44,799 nt of DNA from an uncultured Collinsella sp. (GTDB lineage Bacteria > Actinomycetota > Coriobacteriia > Coriobacteriales > Coriobacteriaceae): positions 1-44,799 of the forward strand of contig UQMD01000020.1 of assembly GCA_900542155.1 (NCBI GenBank), given 5' to 3'. The position numbers were made by a program, and so were the translations under genes. Below the pieces are notes generated by a model. That model had not been told where the DNA came from. It saw only the letters and a program-made list of their open reading frames with translations, and did no database searches. Below, one piece after another: positions 32,429-40,590 of the stretch (position 1 is its first letter; each line of letters begins with the position of its first letter).

Positions 32429-32649
32429 GGATAGTGTCCGCTCCTGGGTGGTTGGCGTGGCACGGCTAGTTGTCTGCTGTTATTTGTACCCAAAGGTGGT
32501 GGGTTTATGGGGGCGGATTGCGGGCATGCGCATTTTCGACACGAGGCTACGACGTGAGCATTGCTGGTCGGGGCGCTGGGCCAGGCGGCGTGGCGTGAGC
32601 GGTGCGGGTTGACAGGCGTGCGCTGGCGACCGTTGACGGCATGCAACCC

Positions 32650-32678
32650 TTTCCAGCTTTATTGCAACGGAGTACAAT
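32650..32678 (+). promoter_or_regulatory. Candidate promoter of the metallophosphatase gene
   Basis: TTTCCA (32650-32655), 17-bp spacer, TACAAT (32673-32678). The leader then contains TTCAACTTGAA and a hairpin TTGCGGC/GCCGCAA just before the ribosome site. The rest of the divergent gap 32429-32753 shows nothing else I can support. Confidence 0.5.
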
Positions 32679-32753
32679 GGATAACGTTTAAGTTCAACTT
32701 GAAGTTTTAGTTGCGGCTCCGGGCTTCGGCCGCAATGTAAAGAGAGGCGTTCC

Positions 32754-33593
32754 ATGGCGATCTATGTGACATCCGATGCTCACGGGCACGTGCGTGCGCT
32801 TGACGAGGCCCTTTCCAAGATTTCGCTGACGTCCGAAGACACGCTGTATGTGCTGGGCGACATGATCGATCGCGGGCCCGATCCGGTTGGCGTTATTAAG
32901 CTCGTGCGCTCGCTGCCCAACGCTCGCGTGCTCAAGGGCAATCACGAGCAGATCATGCTCGACGCCATCATTGGCCAGGATCCGCTCGATGCCGAGACCT
33001 GGGATATCAACGGCGGTTGGACTACCCGTCAGCAGCTCAACGACATGGAATTTGAGGCGTACGAGGAGCTGATCCGCTGGGCTGCCGCCCTGCCGCTCTA
33101 TGCAGTGGCCCAGACTGTCGAGCGCCCGTATTTGCTGGTGCATGCCGGCATCCAGACCGAGGCTGCTCGTGCGTTTTTGCTTGAGCACGGTGTCGATTGC
33201 GGCAACGGCAGGGGAGCGGTCGATGCCGATGCCGAGTTGCTGCAGCAGATGCTTGCGGTGCAGTCGTCCGATGACCTGCTGTGGATTCGCCATGGCTATT
33301 GGGATGCGCCGACGGGGCTGCTTTCTGTCGAGGGCAAGGGCCCGGTCGTGGTGAGCGGCCACACGCCCACGGTGTCGCTCGGGCGTTATTGCGAGGTCGG
33401 CGGCCTGGCGGGGCTCGATGAGGAGTCGGGCCGCGGGCAGATCGTGCGCCTGGGCGGCGAGGATACCGCCGGCGTGCCCGATCGCATCGACATCGACTGC
33501 GCCGCCGCCACTGGGTCGGAGTTTGGCCGCGTAGGTATCCTGCGGCTCGATGATGGGGCTGAGTTCTACGCGAATATCAATCCTGGAGAATGA
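32754..33593 (+). CDS. Calcineurin-like metallophosphatase (PrpA/PP2A-like)
   Basis: About 279 residues. Metal and catalytic motifs in order: SDAHGHVRAL, LGDMIDRGPDP, KGNHEQIML, VHAGIQTEA and VSGHTPTVSLGR, the set of phage-lambda/PrpA-type protein phosphatases and of Ap4A hydrolases. The lid region includes INGGWTTRQQL, common in bacterial serine/threonine phosphatases of this group. Whether the substrate is a phosphoprotein or a dinucleotide is unknown. The ATG follows AAAGAGAGG. Confidence 0.9.
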   Translation: MAIYVTSDAHGHVRALDEALSKISLTSEDTLYVLGDMIDRGPDPVGVIKLVRSLPNARVLKGNHEQIMLDAIIGQDPLDAETWDINGGWTTRQQLNDMEFEAYEELIRWAAALPLYAVAQTVERPYLLVHAGIQTEAARAFLLEHGVDCGNGRGAVDADAELLQQMLAVQSSDDLLWIRHGYWDAPTGLLSVEGKGPVVVSGHTPTVSLGRYCEVGGLAGLDEESGRGQIVRLGGEDTAGVPDRIDIDCAAATGSEFGRVGILRLDDGAEFYANINPGE

Positions 33594-33654
33594 TGGCGCA
33601 AGGGGTAGCTAATTTGGGACGGAGCTTTTTTGACTGCTTTTGCCCTTCTGCCAA

Positions 33655-33695
33655 CCAAATGATTTTTCTGGGACGGGGATTAAATAATCATTTGG
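33655..33695. repeat. Hairpin with GGGACGGGG core
   Basis: CCAAATGATT (33655-33664) and AATCATTTGG (33686-33695) form perfect 10-bp arms around TTTCTGGGACGGGGATTAAAT. The segment GATGATTTTTCTGGGACGGGGATTA-like recurs at 44716-44741 without its second arm. Confidence 0.7.
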
Positions 33696-33877
33696 CTGCC
33701 CGCTGGCTAAGTGAGTAGACTTTTTTGGAAATGCCGAGCAGCCGGCAAATTTGCCTCAACAAAACCGCAGGTCACTGACTTGTGTTTTGCCTGTGTGGTC
33801 AGGGATTCGGCAAAAGTCTACTCACTTAGTTTTGCGTGTCGCAAATCGTCCGCAACGAGACCCCAGCCGGGGTGATT
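33694..33877. repeat. 184-nt structured element, copy 2
   Basis: Gap-free partner of 30207-30390. The 18-bp stem is 33707-33724 with 33812-33829 and the 3' hairpin is 33834-33853. Again it sits between the 3' ends of convergent genes (metallophosphatase and flippase), with GTAGCTAATTTGGGACGG at 33605-33622 upstream and a partial version near 33903. It and the hairpin at 33655 account for the gap 33594-33910. Confidence 0.8.
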
Positions 33878-33910
33878 CCATCGTTAATTCCGGTGACCGG
33901 GGGCAGCTAA

Positions 33911-35485
33911 TTAGGCGCCGTATGGGTTACGGTCGCGTTCGATGCGCTGGCGTATGTGGGCGTACTCGATAATCAGCAGCACCAGGAGTAGGGCCATGAT
34001 GGCTAGGTAGCTCACCACAGCGCCCATCAGACCCAGCAGCTTAATCAAGATCACCGGCAGCACCACGCTTACGGCGAAGCAGATCAGGTAGATTTTGGTG
34101 ACGTCGCCGGCGTGGCGCAGCACCGTGATAATGGCGTAGATAAAGTCGATTGCCGCGGTGACGCCGCCGGCGACAACCATTAGCAGTGCCAGCGTGCGGT
34201 AGCGCTCAAAGTTAAGGCCGTACATAAAGCTCATGAGGGGAATGCCGGGGCCTGCCATAAATGCGGCGCACGCTCCGGTAATAACCACAATCAGTGCGAT
34301 AACGGCAACAATAATCAGGTCAAAGCGGCGACGCTTGCGCGGATTCGCCCAAATGCTCGACAGACGCAGGAGCTGCGGTTTATAGATAAATCCAATGCTC
34401 AACAAAATGGCCTGCGCCGGAAAGAACAGGGCATTAAAGTACAGCTGATACTTGTAGGCCAGCGTGCCTTCCATCACAAACTTGGGCATGCTCTCGATGA
34501 GGTTGAACAGGAACAGCGCGCCAAAGAGCGGAGCGCACTGGACAAACAGGTGGCCAGCCTCGCGCAGACTCATGCGGTGCGATTTTTCGGTTTCGAGCAG
34601 GGCGAGCGGGGCGGTGACCAGCGCGAGCGAGGCAATCGCGGCGATGCCCATGGCCATGGCGGCGATGGGCATGCTGCGCGTGAGGAACAGTGCCACGCTA
34701 AAGACCGCGATGACGCCGACGGAGCGTAGCGTTTGGCTCATGCCGGCCAAATAGAGCTTGTCGGCCTGCTGCAGGCGGCCCTCGTACACGTCGGCGATGC
34801 CGTCGATCACCTTATACAGGTAGACGCCCAGGCCGATCGTGGCCATCTGCGCATCGTAGCCGCGGGCGCTGCTGTATACCAGGCCGCATGCCAGCGCGAG
34901 CGCTCCGCAGATCCAGCGGTTGAGCTGGTAAGAGGCAAAGGACGTCTTTTCGTCGATGTCCGAGACCTGGAAATTGCGCACGCCGTAGTTGCACGCGATC
35001 ATGATGAGCGTGCCGGTGACAAAGGCGATGGAGAATTTGCCAGCCTCCTCGGCGCCCACGAGCTGTGTGGACACGATGGTGAGCAACGGAAACGCCATGC
35101 CCCATACGGCGGTGCCCAGGGTATTCCAAAGGTAGTCGCGACGGGTGGCGTGATCTTCGTACTCGGCTTCTTGCGTGGAGAAGCCGCCGCCGTAGACGGC
35201 TCCGAGCAGGCGGTTCCACCAGGCATTGACCATGCGGTGGATGGGGCCGGGCTGGCGATCGCGCTCGCGGCGACGGCGTGTGGCCTGGCTGCTGTCGGGA
35301 CCGCCGGCGTTACGCTGGCTTAGCTCTTGGATTCGTGCGAGCTCCTCGGCGGTGTGCGATGCGGGGAACAGGCCGTTCTCGATGCGTCCGCCCTGCCCGT
35401 GCGCCCCGTCCGATACGGTGGGGTCGGCGACGCCATTGCGGCGGGCGATGGCGCGGCGAATGCTATCGATGGGCGTGATGCTCAA
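33911..35485 (-). CDS. Lipid-linked polysaccharide flippase-like (MOP superfamily) membrane protein
   Basis: About 524 residues. Residues 1-100 are a polar, Arg-rich segment (SQATRRRRERDRQPG); from TRRDYLWNTLGTAVWGMAFPLLTIVSTQLVG onward come about 12-14 membrane helices with the opening typical of Wzx/MATE-like exporters. It probably moves a lipid-linked glycan across the membrane. The frame is open far upstream, but the likeliest start is a TTG at 35483-35485 (LSITPIDSIRR), 7 nt after AGAAAGGA; TATACT at 35519-35514 may be its -10 box. Confidence 0.78.
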   Translation of the reverse strand: MSITPIDSIRRAIARRNGVADPTVSDGAHGQGGRIENGLFPASHTAEELARIQELSQRNAGGPDSSQATRRRRERDRQPGPIHRMVNAWWNRLLGAVYGGGFSTQEAEYEDHATRRDYLWNTLGTAVWGMAFPLLTIVSTQLVGAEEAGKFSIAFVTGTLIMIACNYGVRNFQVSDIDEKTSFASYQLNRWICGALALACGLVYSSARGYDAQMATIGLGVYLYKVIDGIADVYEGRLQQADKLYLAGMSQTLRSVGVIAVFSVALFLTRSMPIAAMAMGIAAIASLALVTAPLALLETEKSHRMSLREAGHLFVQCAPLFGALFLFNLIESMPKFVMEGTLAYKYQLYFNALFFPAQAILLSIGFIYKPQLLRLSSIWANPRKRRRFDLIIVAVIALIVVITGACAAFMAGPGIPLMSFMYGLNFERYRTLALLMVVAGGVTAAIDFIYAIITVLRHAGDVTKIYLICFAVSVVLPVILIKLLGLMGAVVSYLAIMALLLVLLIIEYAHIRQRIERDRNPYGA

Positions 35486-35585
35486 AGCGGAGTCCTTTCT
35501 ATTGCTGCGCTCTAGTATAGACGCGACGGTGTTCGTTCGTGTTTTTGAACAGGTTGTTCGATAATTTCGGCGGCGCCATTCAGTA

Positions 35586-35725
35586 GCCGGCACTCGGGGA
35601 CGTTCCTTATGTGCCGGCACTTTAGGAACGTCCCCGAGTGCCGGCATCCGGGGACGCTCCTTGGTTGTTGCCTGTTCAAGAGTGTCCCCAACGATTAGTC
35701 GTTTAAAAACGTCCCCAATGACTAG
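35586..35725. repeat. Perfect 22-bp hairpin and degenerate copies of the GGGGACGTTCC family
   Basis: Arms 35586-35607 and 35624-35645 (GCCGGCACTCGGGGACG... and complement) are perfect with a 16-nt loop. Further fragments follow: CCGGGGACGCTCC, AGTGTCCCCAACGA, AACGTCCCCAATGA. It is the intact version of the partial copy at 10398-10450. With the palindrome at 35775 it accounts for the gap 35486-35864. Confidence 0.8.
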
Positions 35726-35774
35726 GCCGCTTGCCTGCGATTTTTGACCGTTGGGCGGGCTTGCCGCCCTTGCC

Positions 35775-35790
35775 GCAAAAACGTTTTTGC
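35775..35790. promoter_or_regulatory. 16-bp perfect palindrome upstream of pckA
   Basis: GCAAAAACGTTTTTGC lies 75 bp upstream of the pckA start, just after a GGGCGG-GCTT-GCCGCCC hairpin (35752-35768). A perfect palindrome of this size in a promoter region is likely to be a repressor site; no regulator can be named and no clean -35/-10 pair was found. Confidence 0.45.
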
Positions 35791-35864
35791 ATATCGGGTA
35801 CAACGGGCTTTACGTGAGTAAAGTGCGCGTCGTGTCCTCGTGTCGCGTTTTTAAAGGAGGCCCC

Positions 35865-37535
35865 ATGCCTGGTGTTACCCCTGCAGATGTTCTATCCAAC
35901 TTTGGCATTACGCTGGTCGAAGACCCCGCCGAAAACCAGCCCCGCCTGCTGGTTGACCTGCCGGCAGCCGAGCTCGTCGAGCACGCCATCCGCCGCGAAG
36001 AGGGCCGTATGGCGTCCAATGGCGCACTCGTGATAGAGACGGGGGAGCGTACTGGCCGCTCGCCTAATGACCGCTTTATCGTCGACACGCCCGACGTGCA
36101 CGACAAGATCGCCTGGGGCGCCGTCAACCGACCGCTTTCGATTGAGAGCTACGAGACCATCAAGGCCGGTATCGTCGACTACCTCAACGAGCGCGACGTG
36201 TTCGTCACGCGCGGCATGGCGGGCGCCGACCGCAACCACACGCGTCGCCTGCTCGTCGCCTGCGAGCGTGCCAGCCAGGCGCTCTTCATTAAGCAAATGC
36301 TCGCCCGTCCGCTCGCTCGCGAAATTGCGCGCACCGGTGAGCCGGACTTCTGCGTGCTCGCCGCGCCGGGCTACCAGTGCGATCCTGCCATCAAGGGCCT
36401 CAACTCCAGCGCCGCCGTGGTCATCAACTTCCAGGAACGCGTGATTCTGGTCGCCGGCACCGGCTATTCCGGCGAGATCAAAAAGTCCATCTTCAGCGTC
36501 ATGAATTACCTGCTGCCTGTCGAGGACGATGTGCTGCCCATGCACTGCTCGGCCAGCATGGATCCCGTCACGCACGAGACCGCGGTGTTCTTTGGCCTGT
36601 CGGGCACCGGCAAGACCACGCTTTCGGCCAACCCCACGCGACTGCTGATCGGTGACGACGAGCACGGCTGGTCCGACATGGGCATCTTCAACATCGAGGG
36701 CGGCTGCTACGCCAAGTGCGAGGGCCTGGACGCGTTCCACGAGCCCGAGATCTTCAACGCCGTTCGCTTTGGCGCCATCTGCGAAAACGTGGTGCTCGAC
36801 GAGAACCGCAAGCCCAACTATGATGACGTCTCGATCACGCACAATACGCGCGTGGCCTATCCCGTTGAGCATATCCCCAACGCGTGGACCAAGGGCATGG
36901 GCACCACCCCGAGCGTCGTGCTGTTTTTGACCTGCGATGCCTTTGGCGTGCTGCCGCCCATCTCGCGCCTGACGGCCGATGCCGCCATGTATCACTTTGT
37001 GACAGGCTTTACGGCCAAGATCCCCGGCACCGAGGTCGGCGTCACCGAGCCCACGCCCACGTTCTCCTCGCTGTTTGGCGAGCCGTTTATGCCGCTCGAC
37101 CCTATGGTCTACGCCAAGATGCTCGGCGAGCGCATTGCCGACGGCCGCACGCGCGTGTACCTGGTCAATACCGGCTGGATCGGTGGCGGCTACGGCGTTG
37201 GCCATCGTATCGAGCTTGCCTACACGCGCGTCCTGGTGGCCCGCGCCCTCGACGGTACCATCGAGGACAGCGAGTTCGTGCACGACGATATCTTTAACGT
37301 CGACATTCCCACCACGTGCCACGGTGTGCCCGACGGCATCCTGGTGCCGCGCCAGTACTGGCAGAGCACCGCGCGCTACGACGAAGCCGCGCACAACCTG
37401 GCGGTGATGTTCGAGGAGAACTTCGAGAAGAAGTACTCACACCTGCCCGAGTCCGTCAAGGCCGCCGGCCCGCACGCCCAGGTGCCCGCCGAGGCCCGTC
37501 ATCGCGGCCGCGGCCTGCTGGGATTTCGTCTCTAG
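35865..37535 (+). CDS. pckA: Phosphoenolpyruvate carboxykinase (ATP)
   Basis: About 556 residues. Interconverts oxaloacetate plus ATP with PEP plus CO2 plus ADP; in anaerobic fermenters it often runs towards oxaloacetate for succinate formation. Motifs: TGRSPNDRFIVD, the kinase P-loop GLSGTGKTTLS, LIGDDEHGWSDMGIFNIEGGCYAK with metal-binding Asp and Lys, and VNTGWIGGGYGVGHRI. The P-loop and length identify the ATP-dependent type rather than the GTP type. The ATG at 35865 has AAAGGAGG just upstream; the upstream open frame is not used. A perfect palindrome at 35775 may control it. Confidence 0.95.
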   Translation: MPGVTPADVLSNFGITLVEDPAENQPRLLVDLPAAELVEHAIRREEGRMASNGALVIETGERTGRSPNDRFIVDTPDVHDKIAWGAVNRPLSIESYETIKAGIVDYLNERDVFVTRGMAGADRNHTRRLLVACERASQALFIKQMLARPLAREIARTGEPDFCVLAAPGYQCDPAIKGLNSSAAVVINFQERVILVAGTGYSGEIKKSIFSVMNYLLPVEDDVLPMHCSASMDPVTHETAVFFGLSGTGKTTLSANPTRLLIGDDEHGWSDMGIFNIEGGCYAKCEGLDAFHEPEIFNAVRFGAICENVVLDENRKPNYDDVSITHNTRVAYPVEHIPNAWTKGMGTTPSVVLFLTCDAFGVLPPISRLTADAAMYHFVTGFTAKIPGTEVGVTEPTPTFSSLFGEPFMPLDPMVYAKMLGERIADGRTRVYLVNTGWIGGGYGVGHRIELAYTRVLVARALDGTIEDSEFVHDDIFNVDIPTTCHGVPDGILVPRQYWQSTARYDEAAHNLAVMFEENFEKKYSHLPESVKAAGPHAQVPAEARHRGRGLLGFRL

Positions 37536-37550
37536 CATCGCCGCGAGTTC

Positions 37551-37591
37551 AAAACCACCACAAAGGGGACAGGCACCTTTGTGGTGGTTTT
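37551..37591. repeat. CACCACAAAGG hairpin repeat, orientation A
   Basis: AAAACCACCACAAAG and CTTTGTGGTGGTTTT are near-perfect arms; the asymmetric core GGGGACAGGCAC gives the orientation. Orientation B (CCTGTCCCC) follows the next gene at 38512. On RNA the A-rich and T-rich ends allow it to end transcription in either direction. Confidence 0.88.
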
Positions 37592-37618
37592 GCTCGGGCG
37601 GAAGACTCGGGTTACAAT
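37590..37618 (+). promoter_or_regulatory. Promoter of the B3/4-domain gene with a structured leader
   Basis: TTGCTC (37590-37595), 17-bp spacer, TACAAT (37613-37618). The leader of about 138 nt that follows can form several stems: GCCCCC/GGGGGC (37632-37655), AGCG-TAA-GCGCT, a CGGCACC/GGTGGCCG pair and GGGCGC/GCGCCC (37709-37731) enclosing TTTTTGTTT. No known riboswitch class was recognised. Confidence 0.5.
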
Positions 37619-37762
37619 ACGCCTGACATATCGCCCCCTTCTCCGGATGGGGGCAGCGTAAGCGCTCTTGTGGCGGCACCGTAGGACTTTGAAGGTGGCC
37701 GTCGTAAGGGCGCTTTTTGTTTAGGCGCCCGGGCTCGGGCGCACGCTATGAAGGGAGAGCAC

Positions 37763-38482
37763 ATGAAGAGTTTCGTTGCCGAGGATTCGTTTTGGGAACT
37801 GTTTCCGCAGGCGGCTATCGGCGTTGTGGTCGTAAAGGGCATGAAGCCCGCGGCGCAGATTTCCCAGGAGGACGTGGATGCGATTGCCGCGCTGCTTGAC
37901 CGCGCCAATATCGATGCGGAGCGTCACCTGACGAGCGATACCATCAGCGAGAATGCGCCGGTCAAGGCATGGCGCGAGGCGTATCGTCTGTTCAAGACTA
38001 AGAAGGGCGCGCGTTGTTCGATTGAGAACCTGCTTAAGCGCGTGCTCAAAGGCAAACCGGTCGGTCATATTACGCCGGCGGTGGATATCTACAACACGGT
38101 GTCGCTGACCTATGCGCTGCCTGTTGGCGGTGAGGATGTGCACGCGATTGAGGGCAATCTGCGCTTGGCGGTGACCGATGGCGGCGATGCGTTCCTGCCG
38201 CTTGGCGAGGAGACAGATGATCCGACGCTTTCCGGCGAGCTCGCCTATATTGACGATGCGGGCGCCGTGTGCCGCTGCTGGAACTGGCGCGACGGCGTTC
38301 GCACGGCGCTGTCCGACGATTCGGCCGATGCATTCCTGGCGATTGAGTGCGTGGAGCCCGAGCGGATGGGGGATTGCCAGGCTGCCGTTGATCGCCTCGC
38401 TGAGTTGCTTGAGCGCTATCTGGGAGCGACGGTTGTCGTCAAGACGCTTGTGACTCGCGACAATCCTTGCGTGGAACTGTAG
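37763..38482 (+). CDS. B3/B4 tRNA-binding-domain protein
   Basis: About 239 residues matching free-standing B3/4 domains related to the editing module of phenylalanyl-tRNA synthetase beta: FWELFPQAAIGVVVVKGM at the start, VKAWREAYRLFKTKKGARCSIENLLKRV, ITPAVDIYNTVSLTYALPVGGEDV and GAVCRCWNWRDGVRTAL. Such proteins may clear mischarged tRNAs, but no activity is proved for most of them. I chose the second ATG (37763), 5 nt after GGGAG, over the ATG at 37748. It is a single-gene unit enclosed by inverted repeats at 37551 and 38512. Confidence 0.87.
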   Translation: MKSFVAEDSFWELFPQAAIGVVVVKGMKPAAQISQEDVDAIAALLDRANIDAERHLTSDTISENAPVKAWREAYRLFKTKKGARCSIENLLKRVLKGKPVGHITPAVDIYNTVSLTYALPVGGEDVHAIEGNLRLAVTDGGDAFLPLGEETDDPTLSGELAYIDDAGAVCRCWNWRDGVRTALSDDSADAFLAIECVEPERMGDCQAAVDRLAELLERYLGATVVVKTLVTRDNPCVEL

Positions 38483-38511
38483 CGACGCCTGCGGATCAAA
38501 CTCGACGGTCA

Positions 38512-38552
38512 CAACCACCACAAAGGTGCCTGTCCCCTTTGTGGTGGTTTTT
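38512..38552. repeat. CACCACAAAGG hairpin repeat, orientation B
   Basis: Arms as at 37551 but with the core reading GGTGCCTGTCCCC, the reverse complement of the upstream copy. It ends with a TTTTTA stretch and may terminate the B3/4-domain gene. Confidence 0.88.
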
Positions 38553-38655
38553 ATGTTGATGGGTTAACAAATGGGGCGCGTGGGGCTGCCGGTCGCTGAG
38601 TACGGCTAAGATGTTTACTCGTTAGCATTATGCAAGCGAAAGGCGGTTGTCTCCC

Positions 38656-39105
38656 ATGCAGCAGAGCGACGAGACACGTTTCGAGGACTTTGTCGGACTG
38701 ATCAGCGGTCTCTACAAGGAGATCCAGCGCATTAAGGCATCTGAGGGCGCAAGGCTGGGCCTCAAGGGCTCCGATGTTATGTGCCTGTACTATCTGGAGC
38801 GCAGCAAGGACGGCTTGACTGGGGCCGACCTCGCCCGCATGGCAGGCGTGACCCGTGCCGCTGTCTCGCGCACGCTGGCGCATCTGGAGGAGGGCGGCTA
38901 CGTCGAGGTCGAAGATTCGGGCGATGCTGCCGTTAAATACCGTGCCCCGGTTCGTCTGACCACGTTGGGTGGCGAGAGCATGAACGAGGCCGATCGCATT
39001 ATTCGCGAAGTGCTCGACACCACCGGCAAGACCATGGGCGTGGAGCAGCGCGAGCAGATGTACGCGTCGTTGCGCACGATTCTCAACACCCTGCGCGAGC
39101 TGTAG
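38656..39105 (+). CDS. MarR-family transcriptional regulator
   Basis: About 149 residues. The winged helix reads GLKGSDVMCLYYLERSKDGLTGADLARMAGVTRAAVSRTLAHLEEGGYVEVED, followed by the wing and a C-terminal dimerisation helix pair. The wing contains a short acidic insert (DSGDAAVKYRAPVRLTTLG). The start is the ATG at 38656 with AAAGGCGG upstream; a TTG at 38647 is possible but too close to that site. The DegV gene follows 119 bp later, so control of lipid metabolism is conceivable, but this is a guess. Confidence 0.9.
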   Translation: MQQSDETRFEDFVGLISGLYKEIQRIKASEGARLGLKGSDVMCLYYLERSKDGLTGADLARMAGVTRAAVSRTLAHLEEGGYVEVEDSGDAAVKYRAPVRLTTLGGESMNEADRIIREVLDTTGKTMGVEQREQMYASLRTILNTLREL

Positions 39106-39224
39106 AGCCGCTGGGGCATTTGCTTCCGATAAACAACTGCAGAGTCCCGTTTGAGCGCGTTCGCCGTGCCGGGGCATTGCTGTCGAAATTCCCTGCGCGA
39201 GGCCCGCGCAAGAAAGGATCAACT

Positions 39225-40079
39225 ATGTCTGTCCGCATTATTACCGATTCCGCAAGCGATATGTCGCCGGCCGAGCATCCGGCGCTGGCCGTTTTGCCGC
39301 TGTCCGTCACCTTTGGCACCGATGTGTACATGGATGGCGTCGACATCGACCACCAGCGTTTTTACGAGATGCTCGTGGAGCGCGATGAGCTGCCCATGAC
39401 CGGCCAGGTCAACCCGTATGCCTTTTCGCAGGCGATTGCCGAAGCACGTGAGGCCGGCGACGAGGCCGTGATTATTACCGTGGGCGCTAAGCTTTCGGGC
39501 ACCAATCAGAGTGCCCGTACCGCACTTGCCGAGGCGCCAGGTGGCGACGTGTTCGTGGTAGACAGCAACAACGTCACCCTGGGCGAGCGCGTCCTGGTCG
39601 AGTATGCGCTGCGCTTGGTGGACGAGGGCCGCAGTGCATCTCAGATCGCGGCGGCTGTCGAGGCCGTGCGCGACCGAGTTGTGGTTATTGGCCTGCTCGA
39701 GACGCTGGAGTATCTGGTGCGCGGCGGTCGACTGTCTGCTGCGGCGGGCGCCGTGGGTACGCTGCTCAACGTAAAGCCCGTGGTGGCTGTAGAGGACGGT
39801 CTGATCGTACAGCTGGGCAAGGCGCGCGGCTCCAAGAACGGTCGTAACCTGCTGAACCAGAAGGTCGAAAAGGCGGGCGGCGTCGACTTCGCCATGCCCC
39901 TAGCGCTTGGCTATACGGGACTTTCGGATGCGGTGCTCAAGAAGTATATTGAGGACAGCGTGGCGCTGTGGGCTGGCCACATCGAGGGCGAGCTGCCCGT
40001 CCATACCATCGGCGCCACCATCGGCACCCACGTAGGTCCCGGCGCCGTAGCCATAGCCTTCTTCCAGCCTACCAACTAA
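39225..40079 (+). CDS. DegV family fatty-acid-binding protein (second)
   Basis: About 284 residues: VRIITDSASDMSPAEH at the start, MTGQVNPYAFSQAI, VGAKLSGTNQSARTAL, DSNNVTLGERVLVEYALRLVDEG, LETLEYLVRGGRLSAAAGAVGTLLNVKPVV and a C-terminal IGATIGTHVGPGAVAIAFF. It is the typical DegV fold; GRLSAAAGAVGTLLNVKP matches the classical family better than the gene at 306-1166. The ATG at 39225 follows AGAAAGGATC. Different DegV copies usually bind different fatty acids. Confidence 0.93.
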   Translation: MSVRIITDSASDMSPAEHPALAVLPLSVTFGTDVYMDGVDIDHQRFYEMLVERDELPMTGQVNPYAFSQAIAEAREAGDEAVIITVGAKLSGTNQSARTALAEAPGGDVFVVDSNNVTLGERVLVEYALRLVDEGRSASQIAAAVEAVRDRVVVIGLLETLEYLVRGGRLSAAAGAVGTLLNVKPVVAVEDGLIVQLGKARGSKNGRNLLNQKVEKAGGVDFAMPLALGYTGLSDAVLKKYIEDSVALWAGHIEGELPVHTIGATIGTHVGPGAVAIAFFQPTN

Positions 40080-40091
40080 CCGACCTGCCAT

Positions 40092-40131
40092 AAACCACCA
40101 CAAAGGGGACAGGCACCTTTGTGGTGGTTTA
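40092..40131. repeat. CACCACAAAGG hairpin repeat, orientation A
   Basis: Same arms and core (GGGGACAGGCAC) as the copy at 37551, placed just upstream of the MGMT-like gene. Confidence 0.88.
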
Positions 40132-40159
40132 TGCTTTTCCGGATGGAAAGGAGTGAGCA

Positions 40160-40480
40160 ATGGCGTCTGAGGGCTTTTTTGAACGGGTGTACGAGGTGGT
40201 CGAGCAGATCCCCGAAGGGATGGTCGCCACGTACGGTCAGGTGGCGCTGCTCGCCGGTCGTCCGCGGAGCGCGCGGTACGTTGGGTATGCCCTACATAGC
40301 AATCCGCGCCCCGGCGAGATTCCCTGTCACCGCGTGGTGTTTGCCGACGGGCACATTTGCGAGGGTTTTGCTTTTGGCGGTCCCGATGCTCAACGCGAGC
40401 TTTTGCTAGGGGAGGGCGTGGCGTTTAAGGACGACATGCACGTCGATCTGGGCGCCTGTCGCTGGCCTGCCGGACTCTAA
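40160..40480 (+). CDS. MGMT-domain alkyltransferase (single C-terminal domain)
   Basis: About 106 residues, only the DNA-binding and active-site domain of O6-methylguanine methyltransferase: GFFERVYEVVEQIPEGMVATYGQVALLAGRPRSARYVGYAL with the Arg finger region, then the active site EIPCHRVVFADG. The reactive Cys is present, so it could transfer alkyl groups, unlike alkyltransferase-like proteins where it is replaced. The YxGG pattern of longer enzymes is absent. The ATG at 40160 follows GGAAAGGAG. It is another single gene between inverted repeats (40092 and 40497). Confidence 0.9.
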   Translation: MASEGFFERVYEVVEQIPEGMVATYGQVALLAGRPRSARYVGYALHSNPRPGEIPCHRVVFADGHICEGFAFGGPDAQRELLLGEGVAFKDDMHVDLGACRWPAGL

Positions 40481-40496
40481 CGGTTCTGCCGTGGCT

Positions 40497-40537
40497 AAAA
40501 CCACCACAAAGGTGCCTGTCCCCTTTGTGGTGGTTTT
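40497..40537. repeat. CACCACAAAGG hairpin repeat, orientation B
   Basis: Same as the copy at 38512, just downstream of the MGMT-like gene. The gap 40481-40826 also holds a CCATGG-centred palindrome (40591-40612), a CAACGGAGCAGGC/GCCTGCCCTGTTG hairpin (about 40624-40667) and the hairpin at 40714. Confidence 0.88.
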
Positions 40538-40590
40538 AGTTTACACTAGCTAACTTATGGAGAAGGTGTGGCGGAGCATATTGACACTAC

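Noticed and set aside
35892..37394. A 500-codon minus-strand frame opposite pckA
   Set aside because: Antisense shadow of pckA; no recognisable motif.
37690..37720. T-box-like motif (AAGGTGGCCG followed by GGGCGCTTTTT) in the leader of the B3/4-domain gene
   Set aside because: The invariant T-box sequence GGTGGNACCGCG is not present and no specifier stem was found.
37551..40537. CRISPR-like spacing of the four CACCACAAAGG repeats
   Set aside because: Distances between copies are irregular (about 360 to 1,500 bp) and genes lie between them; they are individual hairpins and not a CRISPR array.
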